A DNA stretch of 64,000 nt, from positions 62,001 through 126,000 of the forward strand of contig NZ_PYGD01000006.1 of assembly GCF_003014535.1 (NCBI RefSeq). The letters are read 5' to 3'. The DNA comes from Taibaiella chishuiensis (GTDB taxonomy: Bacteria; Bacteroidota; Bacteroidia; Chitinophagales; Chitinophagaceae). Position numbers and translations under genes: made by a program. This document shows, one piece after another, positions 16,735 to 24,917 of the stretch (its first letter is position 1; each line of letters opens with the position of its first letter). A model generated the notes under the pieces. That model saw only the letters and a list, made by a program, of their open reading frames with translations, had not been told where the DNA came from and did not search any database.

Positions 16735-17499
16735 TTATTGTTCGGCACCCAGCTTGCGGAAATCGCCGGGGGTAAACAACGAGAGGGATTTAAACTCGCG
16801 GATAAAATGCGCCTGGTCGTAGTAACCATGGTCATAGGCCGCATCCGTAAGCAGCGGTGCATGCAGGCAATCGCTTATGGCAGATTCGAAACGTATGATC
16901 CGGGCATAGGTCTTGGGATTAAAGCCTGAAGCGGCTTTGAAGCGCCGGCCAAACTGTTTGGGTGAAAGACAAAACTCCCGTGCCAGTGTATCCAGTCCTG
17001 CTTCTTCCCGCCCCTTGCGCAGGACGTGAATAGCCCGGATCATCAGTTGGTCCTGCAGCAACGCTTTCCGGGCCGACAGGAAATAACCAGATAGCAGGCT
17101 TACACGTTGTTGCATAGTGACCGCCGCATCCATCATTTCGTATAATTGTCTTGCACCAGGTCCCAGCAACAGATCGGGCGCCAGGATCTTATTCGTAAGT
17201 TCGCCGGCCGGGACGCCGAACAATAAGGGTATGGCATGGGCATAAAAGGAAACACCCAACAGGTGGTAAAAGCCTTCGACCGGAAGCTGGCAGGGGCGCT
17301 CCGTATGTCCCTGTAGCAACGAGAACAATAAACCGGATGGTTTATCCCGGTTGCCAAACGCGAAGGTAAGTTCGGTAAGACTGCCGGCGATTACCATATA
17401 GGTCGTATTCGGCGGCCGGGAGGCGTCCCAGCTACCGGTCCAGAAATGGCTGATCATATCGGCGAGGGCGACGCAAGGTGGTATTATTTCGTATAACAT
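16735..17499 (-). CDS. AraC-family transcriptional regulator
   Basis: This 254-residue regulator has an N-terminal effector domain (about 1-150) and a C-terminal AraC double helix-turn-helix (about 155-250): LDTLAREFCLSPKQFGRRFKAASGFNPKTY and the second helix pair TDAAYDHGYYDQAHFIREFKSL, followed by TPGDFRK (shown as blocks LSPKQFGRRF, YYDQAHFIREF). The ATG at 17499 (MLYEIIPP) is preferred over an in-frame TTG at 17511. The N-terminal domain with its HFWTGSW...GH pattern resembles the DUF6597-type N-terminus of many Bacteroidota AraC proteins. It probably controls the neighbouring DUF4386 gene or itself. Confidence 0.88.
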   Translation of the reverse strand: MLYEIIPPCVALADMISHFWTGSWDASRPPNTTYMVIAGSLTELTFAFGNRDKPSGLLFSLLQGHTERPCQLPVEGFYHLLGVSFYAHAIPLLFGVPAGELTNKILAPDLLLGPGARQLYEMMDAAVTMQQRVSLLSGYFLSARKALLQDQLMIRAIHVLRKGREEAGLDTLAREFCLSPKQFGRRFKAASGFNPKTYARIIRFESAISDCLHAPLLTDAAYDHGYYDQAHFIREFKSLSLFTPGDFRKLGAEQ

Positions 17500-17570
17500 A
17501 ACACACAGCAAGCCATTGAATACGTTTTACAGGTTGTGCCCAAGCCGGCGCGGGTAAGGCCCTGCAGGAC

Positions 17571-18332
17571 TCAGATAATTTTATGGTGCATCGCATAGGC
17601 AAGGGCCTCCACGATATTGGCGACTTCAAAATTCTCGAAGATCTTCCTCCGGTAGTATTTTACCGTATCGGGAACCACATGAAGCTTATCGGCAATCTGG
17701 TTGATCGTCATGCCCTGTGCATACAAACGCAATACTTCTGTTTCGCGTTCCGTAAGCTTCGGTTTGGATGATTTGTGCCAGCGCCGGGTTTTCGTATCGA
17801 GGGTCCACAGCTCTTCGGTTCCCTGTTTGTGAATGATTACATTACCGGCAGTTTTATGATGGGAAATGGATACGATGCAAACCGCTTTCCATATTTTACC
17901 CGATGCATTCAGAAACAGCGGTGTAAGCTTATGATTGATCAGCACTTCCTTGCCGGAAGCATTACGCAGGTGAAAGTCGTAGGTAATACTGTACGTTTTC
18001 CTTTCTTCCCGGGGGACCTTTTCAAAAAAATCGAAACCGGCGTCATTGAGTATCGCCAGCAATTCCAGGTCTTGTTCCGGCACATTCCTGAAATAAAATT
18101 CATATCCCATCTGCTGTACTTCCGCTGCGGTATGCCCGCTTAAAAACAAGGGGTTGACCGATACATGGTCGAAGGCCATGTTCTCGTAGTCTATCACGTA
18201 AACGCTTTCGTAAGTAAGCCGGCTGAGGGCTTTCAACACTTCTATATACCCGTTCAATTGCAGGCGGTCGGCTTCTGTAACCGGTCCGGGTCTATTTTTT
18301 GTAAGCAGGCTGTGCTGCGCTGGGCTTTTCAT
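17571..18332 (-). CDS. PAS-type sensor with C-terminal LuxR helix-turn-helix
   Basis: This 253-residue cytoplasmic regulator has a PAS-like region at about residues 35-165 (YVIDYENMAFDHVS, HTAAEVQQMGYEFYFRNVP, a typical PAS beta-sheet with a signal-dependent loop) and a LuxR-type DNA-binding domain at about 190-250 (LTERETEVLRLYAQG, INQIADKLHVVPDTVKYY). This architecture recurs in Bacteroidota and lets a PAS-bound ligand control transcription without a kinase. It is divergent from the small membrane-protein gene at 18444, and the shared 111-base spacer may hold a common operator. The ligand is unknown. Confidence 0.85.
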   Translation of the reverse strand: MKSPAQHSLLTKNRPGPVTEADRLQLNGYIEVLKALSRLTYESVYVIDYENMAFDHVSVNPLFLSGHTAAEVQQMGYEFYFRNVPEQDLELLAILNDAGFDFFEKVPREERKTYSITYDFHLRNASGKEVLINHKLTPLFLNASGKIWKAVCIVSISHHKTAGNVIIHKQGTEELWTLDTKTRRWHKSSKPKLTERETEVLRLYAQGMTINQIADKLHVVPDTVKYYRRKIFENFEVANIVEALAYAMHHKII

Positions 18333-18443
18333 CTAATCGGGTTAAAACAAATTTTATATTACAGATCAAAATTTTACACCAAAGTGTAGCGTGATCCAGC
18401 GCCTGTTTTGTGACTTTTGTAACACCGAAAAAATCCAAGTGTT

Positions 18444-18713
18444 ATGGCAAAAAAAACGCTTTCAGAAATGAGCCTTGAAGAGCTTCAGAAAAGCCAGGCT
18501 TCCTCCAAAGGCATCGTAATCGCATTCTCGCTGCTGTGGCTTATCGTCATCTGCGTATTCATTTACGTTGGTATTACCCGGACGGGTGGGCTTTCCGGCA
18601 AATTACCGGCTATGCTCCCTGTTATCGGCACAGCAATACCCACCATGATCCCGATCCTGATCCACAATTCCAATATCCGTAAAGAAGTTAAAAAACGACA
18701 ATCCCATTCCTGA
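18444..18713 (+). CDS. Small two-helix membrane protein of unknown function
   Basis: This 89-residue protein has a polar start (MAKKTLSEMSLEELQKSQ) then two hydrophobic helices (GIVIAFSLLWLIVICVFIYVG and a second from LPAMLPVIGTAIPTMIPILI). A basic tail NIRKEVKKRQ follows. No family was recognised. It lies five bases upstream of the DUF3667 gene, so the two are likely one operon. Confidence 0.7.
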   Translation: MAKKTLSEMSLEELQKSQASSKGIVIAFSLLWLIVICVFIYVGITRTGGLSGKLPAMLPVIGTAIPTMIPILIHNSNIRKEVKKRQSHS

Positions 18714-18718
18714 TCCAG

Positions 18719-19465
18719 ATGAACCATTGTTTAAACTGTACCGAAACGCTTTCCGCCCCCTATTGCCCGTACTGCGGGCAGAAAGCATCTACCCACCGGT
18801 ATTCGGTAAAACACTTTATCGAGCACGACCTGATACACGGTATCCTGCATATCGACAAGGGCATTCTTTTTACGATCAAAGAATTATTTACGCGTCCCGG
18901 CCACAGTATACGTGATTACATACAGGGCAAACGCGTGGGTTATTTCAACTTCATTACGCTCATGGTCATTATCCTGGGAGCGACACACTTTATATCTGCC
19001 CTAAGCCCCTTTAAGCTGGCGGATATCGTACCGGAAAATACGAAAGTGGCCATCTCGGTTATGGAAGAGTTTTCTACCAAGTATCCTAAGGTGCTTTTTC
19101 TCATTACCATTCCCGTGTCCTCGCTCTTCAGTTTTTTATGGTTCCGCAAAGCACGGCTGAACGCCACTGAACACCTGGTGATCAATGCCTATAAAGCCTC
19201 TGCGGAAATGATCCTGAGTATCCCCTTTCTCATCTGCACTATCTTTATCCGGGATACCCAAATCCTCTATATATTGTACAATATCTCCTCCGGGGTGCTG
19301 GGCTCCCTATATACGATCTGGCTTTACTCCCAGCTCTTTTCGGCTTATGGCTATAAACCTTACCAGCTAATACTGCGCAGTGTCATGGTCCTGGTATCCA
19401 TAGGCGTTTTTTATGCGTTTGTGGGTATTGTAGTCGGCATTATCATAGGCCTTTTAGCCCGGTAA
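18719..19465 (+). CDS. DUF3667-family zinc-ribbon membrane protein
   Basis: This 248-residue protein starts with a zinc ribbon (CLNC...CPYCGQK, residues 4-21) and contains the family block HDLIHGILHIDKGILFTIKELFTRPG..IRDYIQGKRV (seen as HIDKGILFT and GHSIRDYIQGKR). Four to five hydrophobic helices follow. DUF3667 proteins are frequent in Bacteroidota and have no known activity. The start is five bases after the preceding small membrane protein, and a strong shared terminator follows. Confidence 0.85.
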   Translation: MNHCLNCTETLSAPYCPYCGQKASTHRYSVKHFIEHDLIHGILHIDKGILFTIKELFTRPGHSIRDYIQGKRVGYFNFITLMVIILGATHFISALSPFKLADIVPENTKVAISVMEEFSTKYPKVLFLITIPVSSLFSFLWFRKARLNATEHLVINAYKASAEMILSIPFLICTIFIRDTQILYILYNISSGVLGSLYTIWLYSQLFSAYGYKPYQLILRSVMVLVSIGVFYAFVGIVVGIIIGLLAR

Positions 19466-19514
19466 ATATACCGGTAGCAATTTAGTAAACCATTATCTAA
19501 ACAAAAAATAAAAA

Positions 19515-19545
19515 CACCGCCCGGTTTTTGCCGGGCGGTTTTATC
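19515..19545. terminator. Bidirectional hairpin terminator between DUF3667 and esterase genes
   Basis: The stem ACCGCCCGG pairs with CCGGGCGGT around TTTTTG; a T run follows on plus and an A run precedes it, serving both convergent genes. Confidence 0.85.
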
Positions 19546-19557
19546 TTTATGCCTTCC

Positions 19558-20439
19558 TTAATATTGGGTTTCGGTATGGGGGTACAGCAAACGGAAAGCG
19601 CTGTATACCGCCTGGTGGATAATAGTGGCATGGATCTCACCCGGCAGGTAATCATAATACACTTTCATCCGGCTACCGCCGTATTTTTTCAGTGTTTCGT
19701 CAAGCGCCACCGCATCGTCATACATGATCTTATCTTCGTCTTTACTGCAGGCGCCTATATACACCTTGATGTCTTTATCCAGGCTCTTTTTCAGCAATGC
19801 GGGCGCTTCGGCCAGCAGCGACTCCTTACCCCACCATAAGCTCGGGCTCATAATGATGTAATTATCGAAAAGCTCGCGGTGTTTGAGCAGGATCTCGGTA
19901 GCCATAAGCCCAGCCAGCGATTCGCCGATAATCGTACGCTGTCCGCTGGTATTGTAATGACTATTGATATACGGCTGCAACTCCTCTTTCAGGAAGGAGA
20001 TGAAACGGGCCGAACCGCCATACGCCGGGAAATGCTCCGGTTTGTACCCGATACGGGTTACAAAATCGAGATTGGGGACCGCGAAGGTAAAGTCCTTCCT
20101 CCGGTTGGTATTCTCGATACCTACCACGATAGAACGGGGAAAGCGGTTGATCCAGGGTTGGGTATTGTACCTGATAAGTCCTACAACATGTACGAAGTCC
20201 TCTTCAGCACCGCCATCCAGCAGGTAAACCACGGGGTATTTCGTGGTATCTTCTTTTTTGTATCCTTCGGGAAGATAAATATTGAGGACCCGTTTTTCTC
20301 CCAGGACGGCAGATTGCACCTCTTCCGTGGTAGCCAGCACAAGCGGCTTCGTGTTAATAACCTTCAGGGGCTGGGCCTTTTGCGCATAACCTGTGGTTAA
20401 AGCGGCAACAAGGACCAATGGCATGAGTATTCTTTTCAT
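19558..20439 (-). CDS. Exported Fes/IroE-type esterase (alpha/beta hydrolase)
   Basis: This 293-residue protein has a signal peptide (RILMPLVLVAALTTGYAQ). The esterase-D-like fold is marked by VLNIYLPEGY, YPVVYLLDGG at about residues 68-77, the nucleophile motif GESLAGL at about 172, and a late His in GEIHATI. These features match the putative esterase family (PF00756) that includes IroE, Fes and other hydrolases of ester or siderophore substrates. It probably acts in the periplasm. The substrate cannot be told; no siderophore genes lie nearby. It is convergent with DUF3667 and shares its terminator. Confidence 0.85.
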   Translation of the reverse strand: MKRILMPLVLVAALTTGYAQKAQPLKVINTKPLVLATTEEVQSAVLGEKRVLNIYLPEGYKKEDTTKYPVVYLLDGGAEEDFVHVVGLIRYNTQPWINRFPRSIVVGIENTNRRKDFTFAVPNLDFVTRIGYKPEHFPAYGGSARFISFLKEELQPYINSHYNTSGQRTIIGESLAGLMATEILLKHRELFDNYIIMSPSLWWGKESLLAEAPALLKKSLDKDIKVYIGACSKDEDKIMYDDAVALDETLKKYGGSRMKVYYDYLPGEIHATIIHQAVYSAFRLLYPHTETQY

Positions 20440-20625
20440 AAAATCAGTAGCAAGTAGTTTTCGCGATTATTCCAGGCATCGAAAATAACTAAATTAGCGT
20501 TCACAGCCAGCCACCAGGGCCCGTTTGCCCCCATTATCCCCCTACAAATCACCCGCTCAACCGGTTGCTGTCACTACAGAGTAGCAGGTGCCGGCATCCT
20601 CCGGCTTTAGCCCGGCACACGAAAT

Positions 20626-20643
20626 TTAGCGTAGCTTCGCTAA
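20626..20643. promoter_or_regulatory. Inverted repeat upstream of an AraC-type gene
   Basis: TTAGCG-tagctt-CGCTAA lies 23 bases before the ATG at 20666, just ahead of TATACTTG (20652-20659), a near match to the -7 consensus. It may be an operator for the regulator itself. Confidence 0.35.
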
Positions 20644-20665
20644 CGCATCGTTATACTTGTAACCC

Positions 20666-21520
20666 ATGGAAAAAATCCCGGTTCGCAGCCTGCATACCAC
20701 CGCCGCTACACCGGATGCCGGGGGCTTCTGCATCCGGCAGATCAGCGCCCTTACCGGCGGGCAGGATATGATCCAGGAACTGCACCGGCATGACTTTTAT
20801 TTTATGCTCGTAATCCTTAAAGGCTCGGGTATGCATGACATAGATTTCACACATTATACGGTCAGTGCAAAGTCGGTATTCCTGATGCGCCCCGGGCAGG
20901 TACACCGTTTGCACCTGCATGCGGCTACCACCGGCTACCTGCTCCAGTTCCCGGCCTCTTTTTACTACCCCGACCAGCAACCGGCCCGCTTACGTTTACG
21001 GCAGAGCGCTGCGGTTAATGCTTACTACTGTGCACCCCGCCAGTGGCCCCCTTTGCAATATGCACTTGATACGATCTGGCAGGAATACTACAACCGCCGG
21101 GAAGATTATGAAGAGATGATCAAAGCCCAGTTGTCCGTTTTCTTTACCGGGCTGAACCGTATGCAGGAGCGGGACTGCAGGCCGGGCAACGATTACCGGC
21201 AGGAACAATTGGAAAGTTTCCTGCACCTGCTGGAAACCCATATCAGCACGCATAAACAGGTGGGACAATATGCCGCCATGCTGCACCTGTCGGCCTACCA
21301 GTTAAGTGCGATGACCCAAACCACGCTGGGTAAAACGCCTTCGGCGCTTATCCGGGAACAGGTGATCCTCGAAGCCAAACGCTTGCTGCTGGCTACTTCG
21401 CGCCAGGTTACCCAGGTGGCCGATGAGTTGGGTTACGAAGATGTTTCTTATTTCATACGCCTGTTCCGGAAACATACGGGTTATACACCGGAGGCCTTTC
21501 GCAGGCTGGACCGGGGCTAA
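20666..21520 (+). CDS. Cupin-AraC transcriptional regulator
   Basis: This 284-residue protein has an AraC-type cupin N-terminus (LHRHDFYFMLVILKGSGMHDIDF, MRPGQVHRLHL) that should bind a small effector through His residues. The C-terminal AraC domain covers about 190-280 (LSAYQLSAMTQTTLGKTPSAL, VADELGYEDVSYFIRLFRKHTGYTPEAFR; visible blocks QVADELGY and YFIRLFRKHTG). It lies just upstream of a methyltransferase gene but a 106-base gap with a candidate promoter separates them. Its target is unknown. Confidence 0.9.
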   Translation: MEKIPVRSLHTTAATPDAGGFCIRQISALTGGQDMIQELHRHDFYFMLVILKGSGMHDIDFTHYTVSAKSVFLMRPGQVHRLHLHAATTGYLLQFPASFYYPDQQPARLRLRQSAAVNAYYCAPRQWPPLQYALDTIWQEYYNRREDYEEMIKAQLSVFFTGLNRMQERDCRPGNDYRQEQLESFLHLLETHISTHKQVGQYAAMLHLSAYQLSAMTQTTLGKTPSALIREQVILEAKRLLLATSRQVTQVADELGYEDVSYFIRLFRKHTGYTPEAFRRLDRG

Positions 21521-21569
21521 GTACCATAAAACTGCGGTTTAGTCCTATCAGCAGGCCGGTGAGTGGGTC

Positions 21570-21577
21570 TACCTTTG
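21570..21577 (+). promoter_or_regulatory. Candidate -7 element (TACCTTTG) for the methyltransferase gene
   Basis: A perfect TAnnTTTG match, 49 bases ahead of the ATG at 21627. No clear -33 TTG. Confidence 0.4.
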
Positions 21578-21626
21578 CCCTACCCAAAAGGGATTACCTT
21601 TCTTTCAACCCTTAAATCCATAACCA

Positions 21627-22262
21627 ATGCCGTTATCCGAGGACGAACAATACCGGAACAGCTGGAACGAGCGCTATAATGAGCCGGGCTTTGCCTATGG
21701 CAAAACACCAAACCTGTTTTTTAAATCCTGGCTGGAAACACTGGAACCTGGCCGCATCCTCCTGCCCGCAGACGGAGAAGGCCGCAACGGCGTATTTGCA
21801 GCGCAACTGGGTTGGCAGGTTACCGCTACCGACCTCAGCATCACAGGCAGGACCAAAGCCCTGCAGCTGGCCCGCGAACAAGGCGTTACCCTTGATTACC
21901 AGGTAGGCGACCTGGAAGAGATGCACTTCGAACCCTCCTCCTTCGACGTCATAGCCTTGATCTACGCCCATTTTACAGCGGCCAAAAAATCATTATTACA
22001 TCGCCGCCTGGATACTTACCTGCGGCCCGGCGGTACGCTTATATTCGAAGCGTTCAGCAAGGCGCACCTGCCGCTGCGGCAAAGCAATCCCGCCGTGGGA
22101 GGCCCACAGGATATCGACATGCTTTGCTCCGAAACTGAACTTAAGGCCGACTTCCCGGGTTATGATATACACCTGTTGCGGCAGGAGGAGATCGCGCTGA
22201 ACGAAGGAAAATACCATATCGGTACGGGTTCCGTAATCCGTTTTGCAGGCAGGAAGCTTTAG
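21627..22262 (+). CDS. SAM-dependent class I methyltransferase, TehB-like
   Basis: This 211-residue protein has a Rossmann methyltransferase fold: SAM-binding region RILLPADGEGRNGVFAAQLG at about residues 44-63 (the usual GxGxG is replaced by ADGEGRN, as in TehB-type enzymes), VTATDLS with the acidic residue at the end of beta-2, then DYQVGDLEEM and FDVIALIYAHF. The N-terminal WNERYNEPGFAYGKTPN block is typical of this subgroup. The substrate is unknown; tellurite or thiol methylation is typical for relatives. It is followed by an SDR gene on the same strand, 69 bases on. Confidence 0.85.
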   Translation: MPLSEDEQYRNSWNERYNEPGFAYGKTPNLFFKSWLETLEPGRILLPADGEGRNGVFAAQLGWQVTATDLSITGRTKALQLAREQGVTLDYQVGDLEEMHFEPSSFDVIALIYAHFTAAKKSLLHRRLDTYLRPGGTLIFEAFSKAHLPLRQSNPAVGGPQDIDMLCSETELKADFPGYDIHLLRQEEIALNEGKYHIGTGSVIRFAGRKL

Positions 22263-22331
22263 CAGTCTAAAATGCAATACAGGCGTACAATACAACCTAT
22301 CGTTATAACCGTATAAATAACAAGCAACATT

Positions 22332-22928
22332 ATGAAAATTATCATTGCAGGCGCCTCGGGCACTATAGGTAAACAGGTAGCCGGCTCTTTCGGACCGGAA
22401 CATGAAATTATCAGGACCGGCAGTAAAAGCGGCGATATCCATACCGACATATCCTCCGTCGAATCGATCGAAAACCTGTTTCGCCAGACCGGGCCTTTCG
22501 ATGCGCTGATATGTACCGCAGGCGACGCTCATTTCGGACCGCTTACGGCGATGACCGATGCGCAGTTCCGTATCGGCATCAACAGCAAACTGATGGGCCA
22601 GGTAAACCTCGTACTGATCGGGCAGCACTTTATCAACCCGCGCGGTTCCTTTACATTGACTTCAGGTGTATTAAGCCGGGACCCTGTGCTCACCGGCGCC
22701 AATCCTTCGGCGGTAAACGGCGCTATCGAATCGTTTGTGCGGGCGGCCGCCATCGAACTGGAACAAGGCGTACGCATCAATGCCGTAAGCCCCACCGTGG
22801 TTGAAGATTCGCCGGGTTACTTCCCGTATTTCCCGGGGCATATGCCGGTAACCATGAAACAGGTGATCTATGGTTATCATAAAAGCGTGCTGGGCGGCAT
22901 TACCGGCCAGGTGATCCGTGTGGAATAA
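22332..22928 (+). CDS. Lin1944-like short-chain dehydrogenase without the usual catalytic pair
   Basis: This 198-residue protein has the Rossmann start MKIIIAGASGTIGKQV and the core ICTAGDAHFG, so it binds a nucleotide as SDRs do. It lacks the catalytic YxxxK: where it should be, the sequence reads ANPSAVNGAIESFVRA. The Ser of the usual triad is present in LTSGVLS. This matches the Lin1944-like SDR subgroup, which is described as lacking the typical active-site residues and has no known reaction. A good terminator follows the stop. Confidence 0.85.
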   Translation: MKIIIAGASGTIGKQVAGSFGPEHEIIRTGSKSGDIHTDISSVESIENLFRQTGPFDALICTAGDAHFGPLTAMTDAQFRIGINSKLMGQVNLVLIGQHFINPRGSFTLTSGVLSRDPVLTGANPSAVNGAIESFVRAAAIELEQGVRINAVSPTVVEDSPGYFPYFPGHMPVTMKQVIYGYHKSVLGGITGQVIRVE

Positions 22929-22949
22929 ACAGGTCCGTTACCCCTGGAC

Positions 22950-22993
22950 AACCACAGGGATACACGTTTGATGTATCCCTGTGGTTTGTTATT
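22950..22993. terminator. Hairpin terminator between convergent SDR and oxidoreductase genes
   Basis: AACCACAGGGATACA (22950-22964) pairs perfectly with TGTATCCCTGTGGTT (22972-22986) around CGTTTGA, followed by TGTTATT. It ends the SDR gene and can serve the minus-strand oxidoreductase gene. Confidence 0.85.
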
Positions 22994-23009
22994 AAAAACG
23001 GTGCTCTCA

Positions 23010-23957
23010 CTAAACAGTTACCACCACCTTACCCCTCGTTTTACCGGTTTCTACGGCTTCGTGCGCCTCGCGCATAGCAGTAAAGTCAAAAACCTGCGAT
23101 ACATGCGACTTTATGCTTCCCTGTTCCAACAGGTGGGCCAGGCTTTGCATATCCTGCCCGTTCGAAGTAACCATTAAAAAGTCCAGCGTAACGCCTTTAT
23201 CCCGTGCCTGTTCCTTAAGCGGTTCGGGTATGGCCGAAGAGGGGATGGAGATAATCACGGCACCCGGCTTAGCCGCTTCTACCGAGCGTTTCAGTGTGTC
23301 GCCCGCCATGGTATCAAAAATAAAGTCGGCCTCCCAGGCTACGGTTTCAAAAGGCGTAGTGTTATAATCGATATGAGCATCAGCACCCAGCGACAATACA
23401 AAATCGCGGTTGGCTGCAGACGAAGTACCCGTTACATAAGCGCCCAGGTGTTTGGCCATGGCAACAGCATAATGCCCTACCCCGCCCGCTGCCGCGTGGA
23501 TCAATACTTTTTGTCCGGCCTGCACCTGCATGGCCTTCGTGAGTACCTGCCAGGCGGTCAGTGCCGCCAGCGTAGCGGCAGCAGCTTCGTTATGGTCTAT
23601 TGTCGCGGGCTTCAATGCCAGGTGCGCCGCATCGGCTACTACATAGTCGGCATAAGCCCGGCCTTTACCCGGGAAGTTGATCATACCGAATACTTCGTTA
23701 CCCGGTTTAAAGGCGGTTACTGCCTTACCCGTACCCACAACCACACCCGATATATCCCAGCCCAGTATAGCGGGCCGTTCATCGGCCATCAGCCAGTTCA
23801 TGGTGCCTTCGTTGGCCCTGGCCTTTACATCTACGGGGTTAATGCTGATGGCTTTTACCGCCACCAATACTTCGTTGTGGCCGGCTTCCGGCGCCGGCAG
23901 CGTTACCTGTTGCAGGTCTGCTGCAGCTCCTGGTTTGTCGATGATTATTGCTCGCAT
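23010..23957 (-). CDS. Zinc-independent NADPH:quinone-oxidoreductase-type MDR protein
   Basis: This 315-residue medium-chain dehydrogenase/reductase has the N-terminal GroES-like part (VKAISINPVDVKARANEG, LGWDISGVVVGTG) and a Rossmann domain with VLIHAAAGGVGHYAVAMAKHLGA at about residues 145-165. The zinc-binding cysteines of alcohol dehydrogenases are absent, which places it with quinone oxidoreductase/zeta-crystallin-type enzymes. It likely uses NADPH to reduce quinones or enals. It is divergent from an HxlR regulator, a layout typical of redox- or quinone-responsive units, and has a good promoter at 23977-24007. Confidence 0.9.
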   Translation of the reverse strand: MRAIIIDKPGAAADLQQVTLPAPEAGHNEVLVAVKAISINPVDVKARANEGTMNWLMADERPAILGWDISGVVVGTGKAVTAFKPGNEVFGMINFPGKGRAYADYVVADAAHLALKPATIDHNEAAAATLAALTAWQVLTKAMQVQAGQKVLIHAAAGGVGHYAVAMAKHLGAYVTGTSSAANRDFVLSLGADAHIDYNTTPFETVAWEADFIFDTMAGDTLKRSVEAAKPGAVIISIPSSAIPEPLKEQARDKGVTLDFLMVTSNGQDMQSLAHLLEQGSIKSHVSQVFDFTAMREAHEAVETGKTRGKVVVTV

Positions 23958-23976
23958 AAAATTTATTTATTTCCCG

Positions 23977-24007
23977 CAAAAATACCCGGCCACTATATTT
24001 GCAGCAA
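23977..24007 (-). promoter_or_regulatory. Promoter of the quinone oxidoreductase gene
   Basis: On the minus strand TTG (24005-24007), a 20-base spacer and TATTTTTG (23977-23984) match the Bacteroidota vegetative consensus. The predicted start is about 15 bases upstream of the ATG at 23957. Confidence 0.65.
23994..24001 (+). promoter_or_regulatory. Candidate -7 element (TATATTTG) for the HxlR gene
   Basis: A perfect TAnnTTTG match on the plus strand. It sits inside the spacer of the opposing promoter, so the two promoters overlap face to face. No proper -33 was found. Confidence 0.5.
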
Positions 24008-24011
24008 GTAT

Positions 24012-24045
24012 GTACCATTTGGTATCCTACGTACCAAAAGGATAC
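24012..24045. promoter_or_regulatory. Tandem operator for the HxlR regulator
   Basis: Two copies of GTACC-N4-GG(T/A)T(A)C occur 19 bases apart: GTACC-ATTT-GGTATC (24012-24026) and GTACC-AAAA-GGATAC (24031-24045). Each copy is itself near palindromic, as expected for a dimeric winged-helix regulator. The pair covers the predicted transcript start of the hxlR-type gene and flanks the -33 of the oxidoreductase promoter. Confidence 0.65.
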
Positions 24046-24079
24046 TCTTATTGATTATCAGGGAAAAGATTTTATCGAT

Positions 24080-24433
24080 ATGCCTATAAAAACCAGCACC
24101 GCGGCCGTATGCCCGGTAGATTATGCCTTTAAACGGATCGGCGGCAAATACAAAGGCCGTATTATCTGGCACCTGCACCTCGACGGCGTGCTTCGCTACG
24201 GCGCACTCCGGAAGGAGATGACGGATATAACGCCGAAGATGCTGACACAGACCTTGCGCGAACTGGAAGAAGACGGGCTGGTGGCCCGTAAGGTATACCT
24301 CGAAGTACCGCCCAGGGTGGAATACCGCTTAACGGCCGTAGCGGAGGAGCTGATCCCCTTTATCCGGCATTTGAAACAATGGGGCAAACGGCAGATGGAC
24401 CGGGAGCAGGCCAGGAAAGGAAGTCTTGCCTGA
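24080..24433 (+). CDS. HxlR-family transcriptional regulator, probably redox-responsive
   Basis: This 117-residue winged-helix regulator begins at the ATG at 24080 (MPIKTSTAAVCPV); the frame extends upstream to 23999 but those residues run through the operator and do not fit the family. The HxlR core is clear: CPVDYAFKRIGGKYKGRIIWHL, LRYGALRKEM, ITPKMLTQTLRELEEDGLV, PPRVEYRLT. C11 lies at the position of the redox-sensing Cys found in QorR/HypR-type relatives. It is divergent from a quinone oxidoreductase gene with two operator copies between them, so autoregulation and control of the oxidoreductase is likely. Confidence 0.9.
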   Translation: MPIKTSTAAVCPVDYAFKRIGGKYKGRIIWHLHLDGVLRYGALRKEMTDITPKMLTQTLRELEEDGLVARKVYLEVPPRVEYRLTAVAEELIPFIRHLKQWGKRQMDREQARKGSLA

Positions 24434-24441
24434 GGCTGATC

Positions 24442-24741
24442 TCAGGTAATGAAGTTAAAAGAAAACAGTAAGGTGGTTACGAACAATAACCCCAAGCCGC
24501 CCAGGAAAAAGAAGTCGGCAATGGCTTCGAACTTACCACTATTGCGGTTGCCCCTTATCGAAAGAAAGGAGAGGATGCAACTGGTCATAAACAGGATGGT
24601 GGCCACGGTTGTGAGCTCGTCGATAACGGTTTTATGTGCGATGTTCAGCAACTTCAGGGAGGTCAGTACCACAAAGCACAGCCCCAGCAGGTTGGATGAA
24701 GCGTTGAGTATATGCGATGATTTATCCCTGTTGTCTTTCAT
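24442..24741 (-). CDS. Small three-helix membrane protein of unknown function
   Basis: This 99-residue protein starts at ATG 24741 (MKDNRDKSSH); an in-frame TTG at 24774 would add 11 residues. Hydrophobic helices lie at about residues 14-30 (LLGLCFVVLTSLKLL), 45-60 (ATILFMTSCILSFLS) and 75-95 (FFFLGGLGLLFVTTLLFSF). The gene is convergent with the HxlR gene, with only eight bases between the stops and a small CCTGAG/CTCAGG hairpin across them. No family was recognised with certainty. Confidence 0.7.
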   Translation of the reverse strand: MKDNRDKSSHILNASSNLLGLCFVVLTSLKLLNIAHKTVIDELTTVATILFMTSCILSFLSIRGNRNSGKFEAIADFFFLGGLGLLFVTTLLFSFNFIT

Positions 24742-24860
24742 AAATAAAAAAACGGTGAATGGCTTCGTAGACAAGGGTTACGGGCCTTTGCTCCTGTAAA
24801 TGTAATTAAAAAGCCGGTGCCTGAACATAAGGCGGCGGGGCTTTATAGATTCTTAACAAA

Positions 24861-24892
24861 AACAGGTTATACCCTTCCGGGTATAACCTGTT
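24861..24892 (-). terminator. guaB terminator
   Basis: AACAGGTTATACCC (24861-24874) pairs perfectly with GGGTATAACCTGTT (24879-24892) around TTCC. On the minus strand it is followed by TTTGTTAAG. Confidence 0.85.
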
Positions 24893-24917
24893 CTGCTTAT
24901 TATATTCAGAGAAGGGC

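Noticed and set aside
23373-24089. Plus-strand open frame of 238 codons across the oxidoreductase gene
   Set aside because: It is antisense to a well-recognised MDR enzyme and runs through the promoter and operator region.
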